Source: Eucommia ulmoides
Taxonomy: Eukaryota; Streptophyta; Magnoliopsida; Garryales; Eucommiaceae
DNA length: 64,000 nt
Assembly (NCBI GenBank): GCA_016647705.1
Contig: CM028327.1
Span: 5,651,726 to 5,715,725, forward strand
Reading direction: 5' to 3'
Shown: positions 1-11,420 of the stretch, piece by piece
Layout: every line of letters begins with the position of its first letter
How positions within the stretch are numbered: position 1 is the first letter of the stretch
The notes under the pieces: model-generated
What the model saw: only the letters and a program-made list of their open reading frames with translations
The model's database searches: none
What the model was told of the DNA's origin: nothing
Made by a program: the position numbers and the translations under genes

Positions 1-1426
1 AAGTGCATACATTACTATACAATTTGATATTCAAGACATACATAATCTCTTTCTTTCATATGGTTCACCTCTGACAGCTCAACTCAAATTATTCCCAGAT
101 GACTCCACCTAATGCCAGTAGGGGACCGTCTCCTAAAAGATTCACCTGCAAGTGTACTGTCTTCTTAGTAAAAATTATTTTTAAACATAACAATAATATA
201 TTCTAAATAATACAACATTTAAATGGATCAAGCGTAAATATATGTCCACCACACAATTGGTAAAATCTCCAGTATCAAATAAGTAGTGAAAGTAAAACAG
301 TATAAATAAGTTTCCAAACACCATAATCAATAATAAATCACCCAATATATATATAAAACACCCCAACTCAAACACATATCTCAATCCCATACCCACCGGC
401 TAAGCCATAGTGATCGTTTTAACCTGACGATCGGGAGTTGCAACGATACCGTAACCATCCGTAGGATATGCTTTCCTAGTGGACCTAACTGCGCAGATCA
501 CCGCCTACCGGACGTCTCCGAAGGCTATAATATAAATCACCACATAATATCAATCACCAAATATAAATCATCACCTGCCAGACCACCTTCCGGACAGGAC
601 ATAAACTATGGCATAGTCAACTCAAATCACAATCAATATCCATCTGCCGGACCACCCTCCGAACATACCATAATATAAATCACCACCTTATCAATATTGT
701 CAAAACAATAACGTCATCATAAAACTACAACAAAAATCACCATTCTGTCGAAACAAATAATCACCACCGTCAAATTAATAACACCGTCAAATCACCAACA
801 TCCACTTCATTTCCAAAACCGATTTAATTCAAAAATCATGTTTTTCCCACCTTTTATTAAAACCACCAAATCCAACAGATTTATTTATAAAGTCTTTCTT
901 TTTAAAACCCAAACAATTCAATGGAATTCCATTTTACCAACTCACCCACAACTGGCTTGATCCATATCATTTATAAAATCATACAATCCAAGTAAAACCA
1001 TTTCACACACACATTTATATATATATATAAATAGTTTGGCCAGAAGACAGTACACTCACCTGATATCCACTTTCGTAAACTTTAACCGACTATCCCCTAT
1101 CCGAACTCCGGTGCCTGCGAACCTAACGGTGACAGGGCCTAAATTAATATTTTTGTATAAAACAAACTAATCACGCCATGAAATCCTAATTTCCTTAATT
1201 TCCTATTTCCCCTATTTTATTACGAAATATAACTATTCAACTAGTATCGCTTCGTTACGGTTTACTATATATAAACTTTGTTCTTATAAACAATCTCATT
1301 ATTTGTTTTCCATCATTTCGACGCTAGTAATTAAATTAACAAATCACGAAATTTTAACGAGAAACGTTACCTGCTCCGAATCGGTTGTCGATCTCAACAC
1401 GAATTTCTTGATTTTTGCTTACTGTT

Positions 1427-1600
1427 GCCTACCGCCTAAGCGGACGATCCACCGCCTGGGCGAACTTGCTCCTTTACAGTTCTGAGTTACACACTGACGA
1501 CCCACCGCCTAGGCGAGAAACTTCTGCCTAGGCGAACTTTCTCTCATTCTGCACATTGATCTACCACCGCCTAGGCGAACTTTCCACCGCCTAAGTGGGC
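1427..1600. repeat. Cluster of short CGCCTAGGCG-type palindromes
   Basis: About six copies of the self-complementary core CCGCCTAGGCG, or one-base variants of it, occur within 170 bases near 1431, 1451, 1503, 1530, 1565 and 1586. They lie inside the minus-strand LTR and have no clear counterpart at the same place in the other LTR copies of this family. Confidence 0.7.
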
Positions 1601-2002
1601 GCTCCTCCTCCCTTCTGTTCTGTTTTGTCAATTTTCCAGCCGACCACTCTCTCTCTCCTCACTAACTCCGGCAGTCACCACCACCAATTGGTCGCACACA
1701 ACCAATACCCACCAACCAAACAACCAGCCAACAACCGACTACCACCTACATCTGGAACAAAAATAAAACGGAAACAGACATGGAACAGGAGCAGAAACAG
1801 AACGAAAACAGTAACAAGGAACATACACACACCTCTACTTACCGGCGACGAGGCATACACACCGCAAGCCCACACACGCCGATGAAACGTGCAAACCTAC
1901 CGCCGGTGACCCTTTTCTCTCTCCTTTCTCTTCCTTTCTCTCCCTTCCTTCTCTTCCTTTCTCTCTCTTCAGTTCTAGACCCTTCTTCTCATCTCTATCA
2001 TG

Positions 2003-2004
2003 TA

Positions 2005-2090
<86 letters not shown>
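2003..2090. repeat. (GT)n(AT)n compound microsatellite
   Basis: A run of about ten GT units passes directly into more than thirty AT units. The LTR at 59707-62879 has a matching (AC)n(AT)n tract at the equivalent distance from its start, so the tract is an inherited LTR feature that has expanded. Confidence 0.95.
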
Positions 2091-2096
<6 letters not shown>

Positions 2097-2517
2097 GTGA
2101 GAGCTCACCGGCCGGACAGTGCCCATGCCTCCACCCATCATTTTACCCACTCTAAATTTTCTCTCTATAAAACAATTAGGATATTTTTTATAATATTACA
2201 CAAACCTCCCTTTATATTATGTTGGGGTATAAATTAAACCCAATCTATGTTTTAATGTTTATAGAAAATTTCAATACAATCTCCTAAAATTTTAATTCAC
2301 ATAATTAATATCGTAGTCCACCCCGACATTTTCAAAATATTTTAAAACGCGACTTGAATTATATGTAGGTCAAAAGTCGGGGTCTTACACTCGTGTTCCG
2401 TAAATAAGTTTAAAAAGATTAGTTTTTTAGATTATTTTTTTTAAAAAAAAATTATTGTGTAAAGAACTCCACACAGGGACGTTCCTTCTTCTCCTATAGC
2501 ACCCAACTAAAAAGTAA

Positions 2518-2929
2518 GGCTCCATTTGGTTACTAGTTTAATTCCCTGATTTTTGCTTCTGCTTCTATAATTTTGGAATTAATGTGCAGAATTGTATTTG
2601 ATAAATAAATTTATGTTTTTAAAATTTTGAGAGTATTTCTTGAATTCTTTAAGAATCTGAGAAACAAAAAAAATATTAATTTTTATTCACTCCCACAAAA
2701 CTATTCTCACCACCACGCCAACCACCATACATTTAAAAAAAAAAAAAATCTTGCAACCAAACATGGTTCTTGTTTATGTTCTCATAAATTAAAAAAAACA
2801 ATTTCAAAACAATAATGGTTGTTACCAAACAAATTCTATTTTCCCAGAATACACCAAATAAAAACAAACTTTTCACCTAATTTATTGGAAGCAAAAACAG
2901 AAAAGAAAAAACACTAACCAAAGGCCACC
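2518..2929. mobile_element. Tourist-like MITE (PIF/Harbinger type), copy A
   Basis: The ends are inverted (GGCTCCATTTGGTTA on the left, CTAACCAAAGGCCACC on the right) and are flanked by the 3-bp target duplication TAA at 2515-2517 and 2930-2932. The body is AT-rich and non-coding. Related copies lie at 19842, 20681, 44863, 44998 and 50142. The 3-bp duplication and the GGC..TTTGGT ends are typical of Tourist-like elements. The 125 bases before it (2390-2514) are AT-rich with nothing recognisable. Confidence 0.8.
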
Positions 2930-2967
2930 TAAATTACCAAAATGAGTTAGTAAATTAAAGATGGGTA

Positions 2968-3439
2968 CGTTGGAGTATAAAACTAGTACACACCTCAAAT
3001 ATGGTCCAGTCGGATGACATGGGAGTCCTCTAGCTGATGTGGAGTCGTTGAGTCGAAAATAGAGTTGAATTCCTCATGCGAGTTGGAATGGTCAACTTGA
3101 AGAGTCGACTTGCTGAAGTCCAAAGTTCAACTCTTTCGTGACTTGTATCTGCACACGAAACTTAGTCGAGGGTTTTCCGGAAAGCCCTTCCAGCGTGAGA
3201 GTAAGATAGCGGAGAAAAATAATTTGATATGCTTCAACTTAGGAAAATTAGCATTAAGGTTCGTGTCGAGTATGTAAATAGTAAAATTCACATCACCTTA
3301 TGACGTTGATTTATTCCAGTATTTATAGAAATGGAATTGCATAATAACGCTTGGGCTTTTGGGCCCATTTAGAGAAGCCTGCGGGACTTTTGTCAGGCCT
3401 ATGGAGAAACTGTTGGCGATAATGGACACGGGGCCGGGG
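2968..3439 (+). mobile_element. 5' LTR of element X, first part
   Basis: It matches 18131-18659 along its length: TATAAAA..TAGTACACACC near the start, the block TTGGGCTTTTGGGCCCATTT near 3350, and the GC-rich GGGGCCGGGG at the break. It continues at 13009-13050 after the gypsy insertion. The first base pair reads CG where the 3' copy has TG. Confidence 0.85.
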
Positions 3440-4444
3440 CCGGGTGTAAGACCTCGATTGAACCATGTACGTCATTTCAGTGGTATTTTAAAATAATTGT
3501 GAAAATTCGGGATGAAATTAGGACAATTAAAAAATTCAAATAGAAAGTCTAGGGGTCAAATTGAAAATATAAGAAACAGTAAATCCCAACTTAGGGAGGT
3601 AATTGACATTTAAATTGTAAATGAAACTTCAGGGGGGTAAAATTGAAAGTCTTAGAAACTCTTAAAAAAAATGAAAAGGATTAAAATCAAGGCTTCAGGG
3701 AAGCTGGGGGAGGAAAGAGCAATTAACAGAAAAAAAAGATTATTATCCCGTACACCCACGCAGACAGTGATCGGAGCAGCTGGCCGACAGAGAAGTTGGA
3801 GAAAGAATGACGTGGCACGCTTGGAGTAAACTAACCCACTAAAATCATGCATGTGAGGGGATTAAGGAACTCATGATCGAGGGTCGGGGATCCACGCGAA
3901 AAATGAGAGGAAAATCTAGAGAGAGAGAGAGTTCGGCCGGTGCTCCGATCGTCGCCGGAGGAGGTGTCGCCGTTCGGACCGGTGGTGTGCGTTGCTGCTG
4001 TAGTAGGTGTACGAGAGTTCTTCGGTATGTAGATGATCGGACGGGTGTGTGTGTGTGTCTCACGTGGGTGCTCCGTTCGGTTCGGCCGGCGATCGCATGC
4101 CTGGGTGTGGGTCGCTGCGTGTCCGATGCCGTGGGGGTATTGCCGGCGTATATGGGTGGTTGATCGTCGATATGGTCGGAGGTGTATGGGTACAGGCAGT
4201 AAACCCAGAACCCGGGGCAGAGGAAAGAGAGGGAGAGGTCTGCGGGGAGGAGGCGTTCGTCGGTTTTGTTCGGTCGGTGGTTGTGTGGGTGGCCGACCGT
4301 CGTCCGTCGTCCGTCGGCCATCGGTGACGGTGTGCGTAGGTGGATAATGCCTTGCGGACGTGTGGTGCGTGGCCGGCCGGTGGACGTCCAAAACAGCAAA
4401 CAAGGACGGGGAGCAGAGACAGGAAACGGGGAAGAAGAGAAGAG

Positions 4445-4490
<46 letters not shown>

Positions 4491-4865
4491 AAGAGAAAAA
4501 AAAAAAAAGAAAAGAAAGGAGAATTTGCAGAAACCACCCCAGGGAGATCTAAAACTGATCACGTGATCGCCAAATGTTTCGGAAACAGGTGAAACTTCAA
4601 TCAATTACTAATTCTCGTTAAATTAAATTTTAGTTAGTGTTACAAATCCAAAAATAAAATAAAATTATAATAATTTCGTGACGATTAATTAATTCTAAGT
4701 ACGTGATACATAGAACTAACAACGATTCAGAATATAGGATCCGCATTGCATGATTAGGATGTTTTAGGTAAGATATTAATTTAGAATCTGTCGCTATTAG
4801 GTTCGTAGGCACTGGCGCCAGATAAAGTGCGATCGGTGTCAGTTTTGCAAAACGGATATCGAGGT

Positions 4866-5795
4866 GAGTGTACTGTCTTCTTGCTAAATTATTTTTGTAT
4901 ATATATGTGATGAAATGTGGGTTTACTTGAACCGTACGATTTTATAAAATTATATGGATCAGGCAGGAGGTGGGTGAGTTGGTAAATTGAATTTCCGAAA
5001 GATTTCGGTGGTTTTCGAAATGAAGTTGAAAATGATTTTTTTGTTGGATTTTGGGTGAAATCAGACAGGGTTTTTAAAAGAGAATAGAAAACATCTGTTT
5101 CCTAGAAATACCTGATTTTCTGAAAAATAAAGGATGGAAAAGTGGTTTTAATAAAATCAGACGTTTTCTTTAAAAGAGAGTGTGATAAATTATTTCTGGA
5201 TTTAAAAGTTTGTTTTGAGAAAAAGAGATAGACGTGGTAATTTGACGATGTTGAGTAGACGATATTTATTGAGTTGTGGTTCAATGAAGTTGTATTTGAT
5301 TTGGCGACACCACAGTAATTATCTATTTCGGTAGGGTGATATTATCCGCTTCGGCGGAGTGATGCTTATCCGCTTCGGCGGAGTGATGTTTATCTGTTTC
5401 GGCAGAGTGATGTTAGACGTTTATACTGCGCAGTGATTATCCGCTTCGGCGGAGTGATGGGTGTTCGTAGGAAGGTATATCCTACGGATGGTACGGTACC
5501 GTTGCAAACTCCCGATCGTGAGGTTAAAACGATCACTAGGGCTGGCCAGTGTGTGTGTGTTGGAGGTGTGTGTTTGAGATTGGTGCTTGAGATGTGGTGT
5601 TATGTATATTGGTTTATTTGATGTTATTTATTATGATGTTTGGTAGGATTTTGTACTAGATGAATTTAGGTGGAATTTATCTATATTGCTTTATTTTCGT
5701 TGCTTACATACTTATGCTTGATCCATACTAAATTGTGGAAATGTTTAGAACGTATTAATATTTTAAAAATGTTTTACTAAGAAGGCAGTACACTC
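4866..5795. repeat. LTR cassette bounded by 23-bp inverted repeats
   Basis: The left motif GAGTGTACTGTCTTCTTGCT (4866 onward) and the inverse of AAGAAGGCAGTACACTC (ending at 5795) pair at 20 of 23 positions. The same pair bounds 930 bases in the 3' LTR (11784-12713), 981 bases in the solo LTR (61588-62568) and about 908 bases in the first LTR (150-1057). Conservation of both arms in four copies suggests a structural or processing role, or an old DNA-transposon insertion fixed in the LTR. Confidence 0.75.
5345..5453. repeat. Cluster of TTCG-loop hairpins
   Basis: Four perfect or near-perfect small hairpins lie at 5345-5358, 5369-5382, 5393-5406 and 5440-5453. Three read TCCGC-TTCG-GCGGA and one reads TCTGT-TTCG-GCAGA. 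Each is followed by GTGATG. In RNA the C(UUCG)G loop is an exceptionally stable tetraloop. The cluster is repeated at 12263-12371 and, with compensating stem changes, at 62049-62199. Confidence 0.85.
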
Positions 5796-6090
5796 GCAGG
5801 TACAACAGCTAGGAGTCGGTCCCCTACTGGCACTAGGTAGAGCTACGGGATGAAGTCATATGGGCGATTGAGCGAAACTGTCAAAGGCGAACCTATAAAA
5901 GATTCATGGATAAATACTTTTAGTTAATCAAAATATTTTGGGATGGGTGTGTCCCCCATAGTAGGTGTTTGTATTATATAGTAGGTGTATATTGTCATTG
6001 ACATTAAGGATATTTTGCGTATTGGTGATGTCATGTTGTAGTCACGCTCGCCTCGGAATGACGGGTGTCCGGGACGGGTTGTGACAATTT

Positions 6091-6103
6091 TGGTATCAGA
6101 GCC
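6091..6103 (+). promoter_or_regulatory. Primer-binding site (initiator tRNA-Met)
   Basis: TGGTATCAGAGCC, four bases after the 5' LTR end, is the usual plant LTR-element primer-binding site, complementary to the 3' end of initiator tRNA-Met. Confidence 0.95.
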
Positions 6104-9100
6104 TAGGTTATAGGTTCTATAGACTTGTCGGGGGTTGTGCCAGTAGAAGATCATGAGGTAGGAAGACGTGCCAGTCGTCTAGTCAGTAGGGGGCATAAGA
6201 TAGGATGTTAATAGGTGAGCTAGGTAAATGAGAGTTAGGTTTTTTTTTTTTTTTAAGTTGTGCATTAGCATGGTGCGTTGAGGGTTGTCCTTTTGGAGCA
6301 AGCAACGATATGACCATGTGATGATATTGCTTGGAGGGATGTTTTCCCAGGAGAAGAAGGCTAAGTTAGACAAGCAACAAATGTTGTCATTATCAATATA
6401 CTAGATGATATGGCAGAATACATTTAAGTGAAATAGGAAGTAATATTCAAAAGGGGTAAATTGCTTTCTAGGCAACCTGAAAGGGAACTGTGACGTTACT
6501 GGACAAGAATTTAATCTGATAGCCCCTTTTAGATTGATTAATAGACAAGATAACAGTTGTGGCATGTAGCAAGGTAATAGGAAATGATATATAAGAGGTA
6601 GCCGAGGATTGTGGATTTAGAAGAATAGTAGGTGCGTGTAGATATAGTCTATTGGAATGAGTAATGTAGAGTTGCAGGTTGAGTCAAATTTGGGATAGAT
6701 GAAGGTATGTAATGTTTGAAAGGCATATCTAGTACCTCAATTGGTTGGATAAGTGGGTTTAGGAGGTTAGCAAAGTATTAAAGAAAGGATATCACAGGTC
6801 AGTACACAGAGGTTGTTCATACAATTTCGGCCATGGATATGGTAATAGCTAGGGATTTTCTCTATGTAGTTTCGAGAATGGACAAGGTGCTTGTAAGCAT
6901 GATTAGTAATTGTGTTTGCAGTTAAAAAGGTTCCATAGTGATAAGGAGGTGAACGATCGACACATAAGTTGGTCAAGTATACCGGTGTTAATGAATGTAG
7001 GAGACTGAGATTTGAAATTATAATCTTAAGACTTTAAAAGTGATTGCTATGAGATAGGAAGAATTGAGTGGGTTAATTTGAGACAATGATTGATTGCATT
7101 TAGTGGAATTCGAATAACTTGGGGGTGGTGTAAAAAAAAAAAAAAAAAAAGAGAGAGAGAAGAAATAATAAATAGCAATAATAAAATTTATTATTGGATA
7201 TTGGGAATCGGAGTAAGTTTGTTTGCGATTTAGGAAGTTTTAATAGAAGAAGAAGTCGTCACAATAAGTTAGAATATCAACTAATGACTTAGGTAGACCT
7301 GGTGTGTGTTTCCATAAAAAAATCTGGTATTGTTAACGTAAAAGTTAAAGTGGATAGGTTGTTAAAGCGATTGCAACAAATAGAGTATCAGATTTTTGAG
7401 TAAGGTATTTGTAATTGAAGATTAGAGGATATGACGTTGTAAAAACGGTGATCCGGTCAAGAGTAAAGAAGAGCTTGTAGAACCTCCCCAGATTGGGTTG
7501 CTGATGATGAAAGAAAAGCAATGGTATGCCAAGTACAGTAAAGGTAAGTTTGCTAAGGTCAAGTGGTAAATTTGGGACGTGTGATCTTGAGAAACGATGT
7601 TCACGTGAATCCAAAGGAAGCTAAAGCTATGGTTTAATAAGAAGGGCCGAAAGGTGTACTTAGAACTCGAAACCTTTGGGAATGGCGATGATTGTAGTTG
7701 TTTAGATGTTCTAGCAATCTTCCCTGTATGACGAGATTTGCGAGATATGCACCGACCACCAGAGTTGGGAATAGTTGCTTGCTCAAAAAAGGAATTAAAT
7801 CTAAGATAAGGGCATTGAATAAAATTTATTAAAAACCATAATTGCACCATCCATTAATTTCCAGGAAAGACCAAAGTTGGAGCCAATGTTTTAAGTCGAA
7901 AATTGGTAAGTTGGGTTGTGTACTTTCGGGTTGTTCACACTAAATTATGTGTTGAGTGACCTTGTGAGTATAGTGGACAGTTGGTCAGATGGTAACACTG
8001 TTTAACACTCCGATTTCGGAAATCGACATTAATCAAATGTGTGGTAGAAGCATAGAGGTCCAGTTAAGAAAGATTAGAGGTAAAATAGGGAATGGTCATA
8101 GAGCTGACGAACGTGACAGAAATAACGATGAAGTCTTGATGATTAAAAATAGACTGTGTATTTCTAATAATACTTATTTGACGGAAGAAACCTTAAAGAA
8201 GTACGTAGTCCAATATACACAATGTACCCCGGTGATAACAAACTGTATCAAAATTGCTGGAGTAGTATGGATAGTTTAGAGGAGAATGGGAAATCGCTGA
8301 ATTTGGTGTTAGGTGACTTGTAGGTTAGGGGGAAAAAAAAATTTAATTAAATTAAAATTAAAAATTAAATTAATTATTATTAAGGTTGAACATTAATATC
8401 CAAGGAAGGTCATTGTAGCCTTTACCTATTTCGGAATGGAAAGGTGAGTCTTAATTCGTATGGTAAGTGTGCATTGATGAGATTATTCGGTTGCATGAGG
8501 CACCGGTTCAACATGAGTGTCGAATAAAGTTGGAATAAGATGTCGGTGTGACTTATTCATTTGATAGTTGCTTTTGGGTAAATTGAATTGTTAATAAGTA
8601 AGTGTTACCACTGTACTGTAATTGGAAGATAATTTTATCAAACCAAATTAAGTCACTGTTGTATGAACAGTCCGCAGAAAAATTTGAAATGCAGTATTGA
8701 ATAGTGATATCTTAAAACGTGAGTTTTATATGTAATAAATACCGTCGTAGGATCGACATGTGGTGAATATAGGAAGTCGGGTAGCTAAATTCAGGTAATA
8801 TTTCTCTATTGGGAAAACTATAGTACTAGGAGCGGATATTTAGTTTGACGTTCTGGATGAATTTCCATACTCCTTAAGGTGCCAAATTAAAAGATTGGTA
8901 CCTCGTTTTATTGGTGGATAAACGGTCAATCGAGAAGTACGGTTCAGATAGTAAAAGATATATTGAAGAGTTGCGTTTTGGGGATCTTCGGGTAGCAAGG
9001 AGGATTAGGTGGCACTAATGGAATGCGTTTAAAATAATACATACCTTTTTGATAACCAAGATAGCATCGTGTAAAGCGCTATATGAAAAGAATACAGGAC

Positions 9101-9950
9101 TCCAATCAAATTGATCAAACTGAGATAGAATAACGGAATTAGATGTATTGAACCCTTGCTCACTTTGGGCAGAGCCAGCTTGTGGCGGGTCACAGAAATT
9201 CCATAAAAGGTCTAATAGTTTACAGGCAGTAACTATTGACTTTTGTGATGTAACAAATTTTTGTAATTAAAACATATCTATGTTCTTCAATTCATATTTA
9301 TATGTGGATATATGTTTGAAGCATGTTAGGCTGGTGGAAACGAACCTGAAACGCGTAATCAGGTCAGGGACTTGATAAAATGTGGGGGCATGAAATGAAT
9401 TCTTATAGATTATTTGTTCGAATTATTTGAGTTGTAGTTATGTGGGTTGGTGATATTTAGGTATTATAAAAGATATCGATATGAGTATTAGAGAATTGAG
9501 GTAGGTATCGGGGTTGATGATAGTTGAGTTATCTACGTTTGTGAGATTGGTGGCGACTATAGATTGGTTAAGTGCGGAATGGGAAAGAGTGTTGCAACGG
9601 GCGACTAGGAAATATCAGATGAAATGGATAAGTGCCGGTTACGACGGGTTGAAATAAACTTACGGGACTGAAATATTTTCGGCATATAGTGTTGTTATTG
9701 ATTTTGATTTTATCAGAGTAGCGCAGTGGAAGCAGTTAGGAATGTGAGATCCTTTGACAGTGAGTTATCTGTGTTAAGTGCAATCGACCAAGTGCACCTT
9801 GTTTGTTGGATGGTTATGATTTGATGAAAAGTTGTGGGTTATAAATCTTGGGCGATTTGGGGATGATGAGACCCCATACGGGAAACAGTTGTTCTAGCAT
9901 TACATGAAACAAGTTTAACTTGGGGATGCGATTCTGACATATTAGTAGCC
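6104..9950 (+). other. Degenerate interior of the gypsy-like element, no readable gene
   Basis: This is where gag, protease, reverse transcriptase, RNase H and most of integrase should lie. Stops occur in every frame at short intervals, and I could not recognise a zinc knuckle, a protease DTGA, an RT YXDD or an integrase core. Two small A/T tracts (about 6240-6254 and 7132-7150) interrupt it. The decay is far greater than the roughly 1% LTR divergence, so the interior was already non-functional when this copy inserted. Confidence 0.7.
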
Positions 9951-9954
9951 TGGC

Positions 9955-10350
9955 GAAACTCAACGAGATGCAGGAAGAAAGAGAAGTTAAGTCCAAGGCA
10001 CATCGGACCATATGGAATTTTAGATCGGGTGGGCACGACAGCGTATGGACTTGCGTTACCACCAGAATGATCTCGACTGCATGATAACCTCTATGAATCG
10101 ATGCTCTGGGAATATGTGCCAAACCCTTCTCAGGTGTTGACTTCGCAGCCGATCGAGTTGGGAACAGATTTGACCTACGGGGAAGAGTCAGTCCAAATCC
10201 TAAGCCGTAAAGATCAAATGGGCGAGCGAAAACGATTATGTTAGTTAAGGTGCTAGGGCGCAATCGTGCAGTGGAAAATGCGACATAGGAGCGAGAAGAC
10301 GAGATGAGGAACAGATGTCCGCATTTAATCGACTAAGGTAATAGAATTTC
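9955..10350 (+). pseudogene. Gypsy integrase C-terminal remnant
   Basis: In broken plus-strand frames the sequence reads like the end of a plant gypsy pol: KLSPRHIGPYGILDRVG, then a YGLALPPE stretch, a HDNLYESMLWEYVPNPSQV stretch and a DLTYGEESVQILSRK stretch. These match the conserved tail of Tekay/Del-type and related chromovirus integrases (typically KLSPRYIGP, then a HDVFHVSMLRKYVPDPSHV segment). Several stop codons interrupt it. It establishes the superfamily and the plus orientation of the whole element. Confidence 0.8.
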
Positions 10351-10363
10351 GGGACGAAATTTC

Positions 10364-10380
10364 TTTTAGGAGGGAAAAGT
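10364..10380 (+). promoter_or_regulatory. Polypurine tract before the 3' LTR
   Basis: TTTTAGGAGGGAAAAG lies directly before the TGTAAGACC start of the 3' LTR, the expected place for plus-strand DNA priming. Confidence 0.85.
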
Positions 10381-11380
10381 TGTAAGACCTCGATTGAACC
10401 ATGTACGTCATTTCAGTGGTATTTTAAAATAATTGTGAAAATTCGGGATGAAATTAGGACAATTAAAAAATTCAAATAAAAAGTCTAGGGGTCAAATTGA
10501 AAATATAAGAAACAGTAAATCCCAACTTAGGGAGGTAATTGACATTTAAATTGTAAATGAAACTTCAGGGGAGTAAAATTGAAAGTCTTAGAAACTCTTA
10601 AAAAAAATGAAAAGGATTAAAATCAAGGCTTCAGGGAAGCTGGGGGAGGAAAGAGCAATTAACAGAAAAAAAAGATTATTATCCCGTACACCCACGCAGA
10701 CAGTGATCGGAGCAGCTGGCCGGCAGAGAAGTTGGAGAGAGAATGACGTGGCACGCTTGGAGTAAACTAACCCACTAAAATCATGCATGTGAGGGGATTA
10801 AGGAACTCATGATCGAGGGTCGGGGATCCACGCGAAAAATGAGAGGAAAATCTAGAGAGAGAGAGAGTTCGGCCGGTGCTCCGATCGTCGCCGGAGGAGG
10901 TGTCGCCGTTCGGACCGGTGGTGTGCGTTGCTGCTGTAGTAGGTGTACGAGAGTTCTTCGGTATGTAGATGATCGGACGGGTGTGTGTGTGTGTCTCACG
11001 TGGGTGCTCCGTTCGGTTCGGCCGGCGATCGCATGCCTGGGTGTGGGTCGCTACGTGTCCGATGCCGTGGGGGTATTGCCGGCGTATATGGGTGGTTGAT
11101 CGTCGATATGGTCGGAGGTGTATGGGTACGGGCAGTAAACCCAGAACCCGGGGCAGAGGAAAGAGAGGGAGAGGTCTGCGGGGAGGAGGCGTTCGTCGGT
11201 TTTGTTCGGTCGGTGGTTGTGTGGGTGGCCGGCCGTCGTCCGTCTTCCATCGGCCATCGGTGACGGTGTGCGTGGGTGGATAATGCCTTGCGGACGTGTG
11301 GTGTGTGGCCGGCCGGTGGACGTCCAAAACAGCAAACAGGGACGGGGAGCAGAGACAGGAAACGGGGAAGAAGAGAAGAG

Positions 11381-11420
<40 letters not shown>

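Larger units (their letters stand above)
1..2389 (-). mobile_element. Truncated LTR of a gypsy-like family (minus strand)
   Basis: Read on the minus strand, this matches the LTRs at 3445-6086, 10381-13003 and 59707-62879. It starts with TGTAAGACC at 2389 and contains the shared block CCTACGGATGGTACGGT near 450-470. It also has the shared AGAAGACAGTACACTC motif near 1042-1057 and its inverse near 150-172. The 3' end of the LTR lies beyond the window's left edge. Sequence to the right of 2389 shows no polypurine tract, so this is either a 5' LTR whose body lies to the left or a solo LTR. The family assignment rests on similarity to the copy that carries a gypsy-type integrase remnant. Confidence 0.85.
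3445..6086 (+). mobile_element. 5' LTR of the young gypsy-like element
   Basis: The LTR runs from TGTAAGACC to GTGACA, 2642 bases. It has a GC-rich first third (3870-4440), a long A-tract (about 4446-4515), a cassette bounded by 23-bp inverted repeats (4866-4888 and 5773-5795) and a hairpin cluster (5345-5453). Frames of 60-260 codons in the GC-rich part, on both strands, are shadows made of low-complexity sequence. Confidence 0.92.

Noticed and set aside
3831..4604. Frames of 230-257 codons in the GC-rich part of the LTR, repeated at 10767-11517
   Set aside because: They overlap in several frames on both strands, contain long Phe or Lys runs from the A/T tract, and have no domain. They follow LTR composition.
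6104..9950. A search for gag, RT and integrase core in the young gypsy element
   Set aside because: No zinc knuckle, DTGA, YXDD or integrase core was readable in any frame. Only the extreme C-terminal tail is supported.
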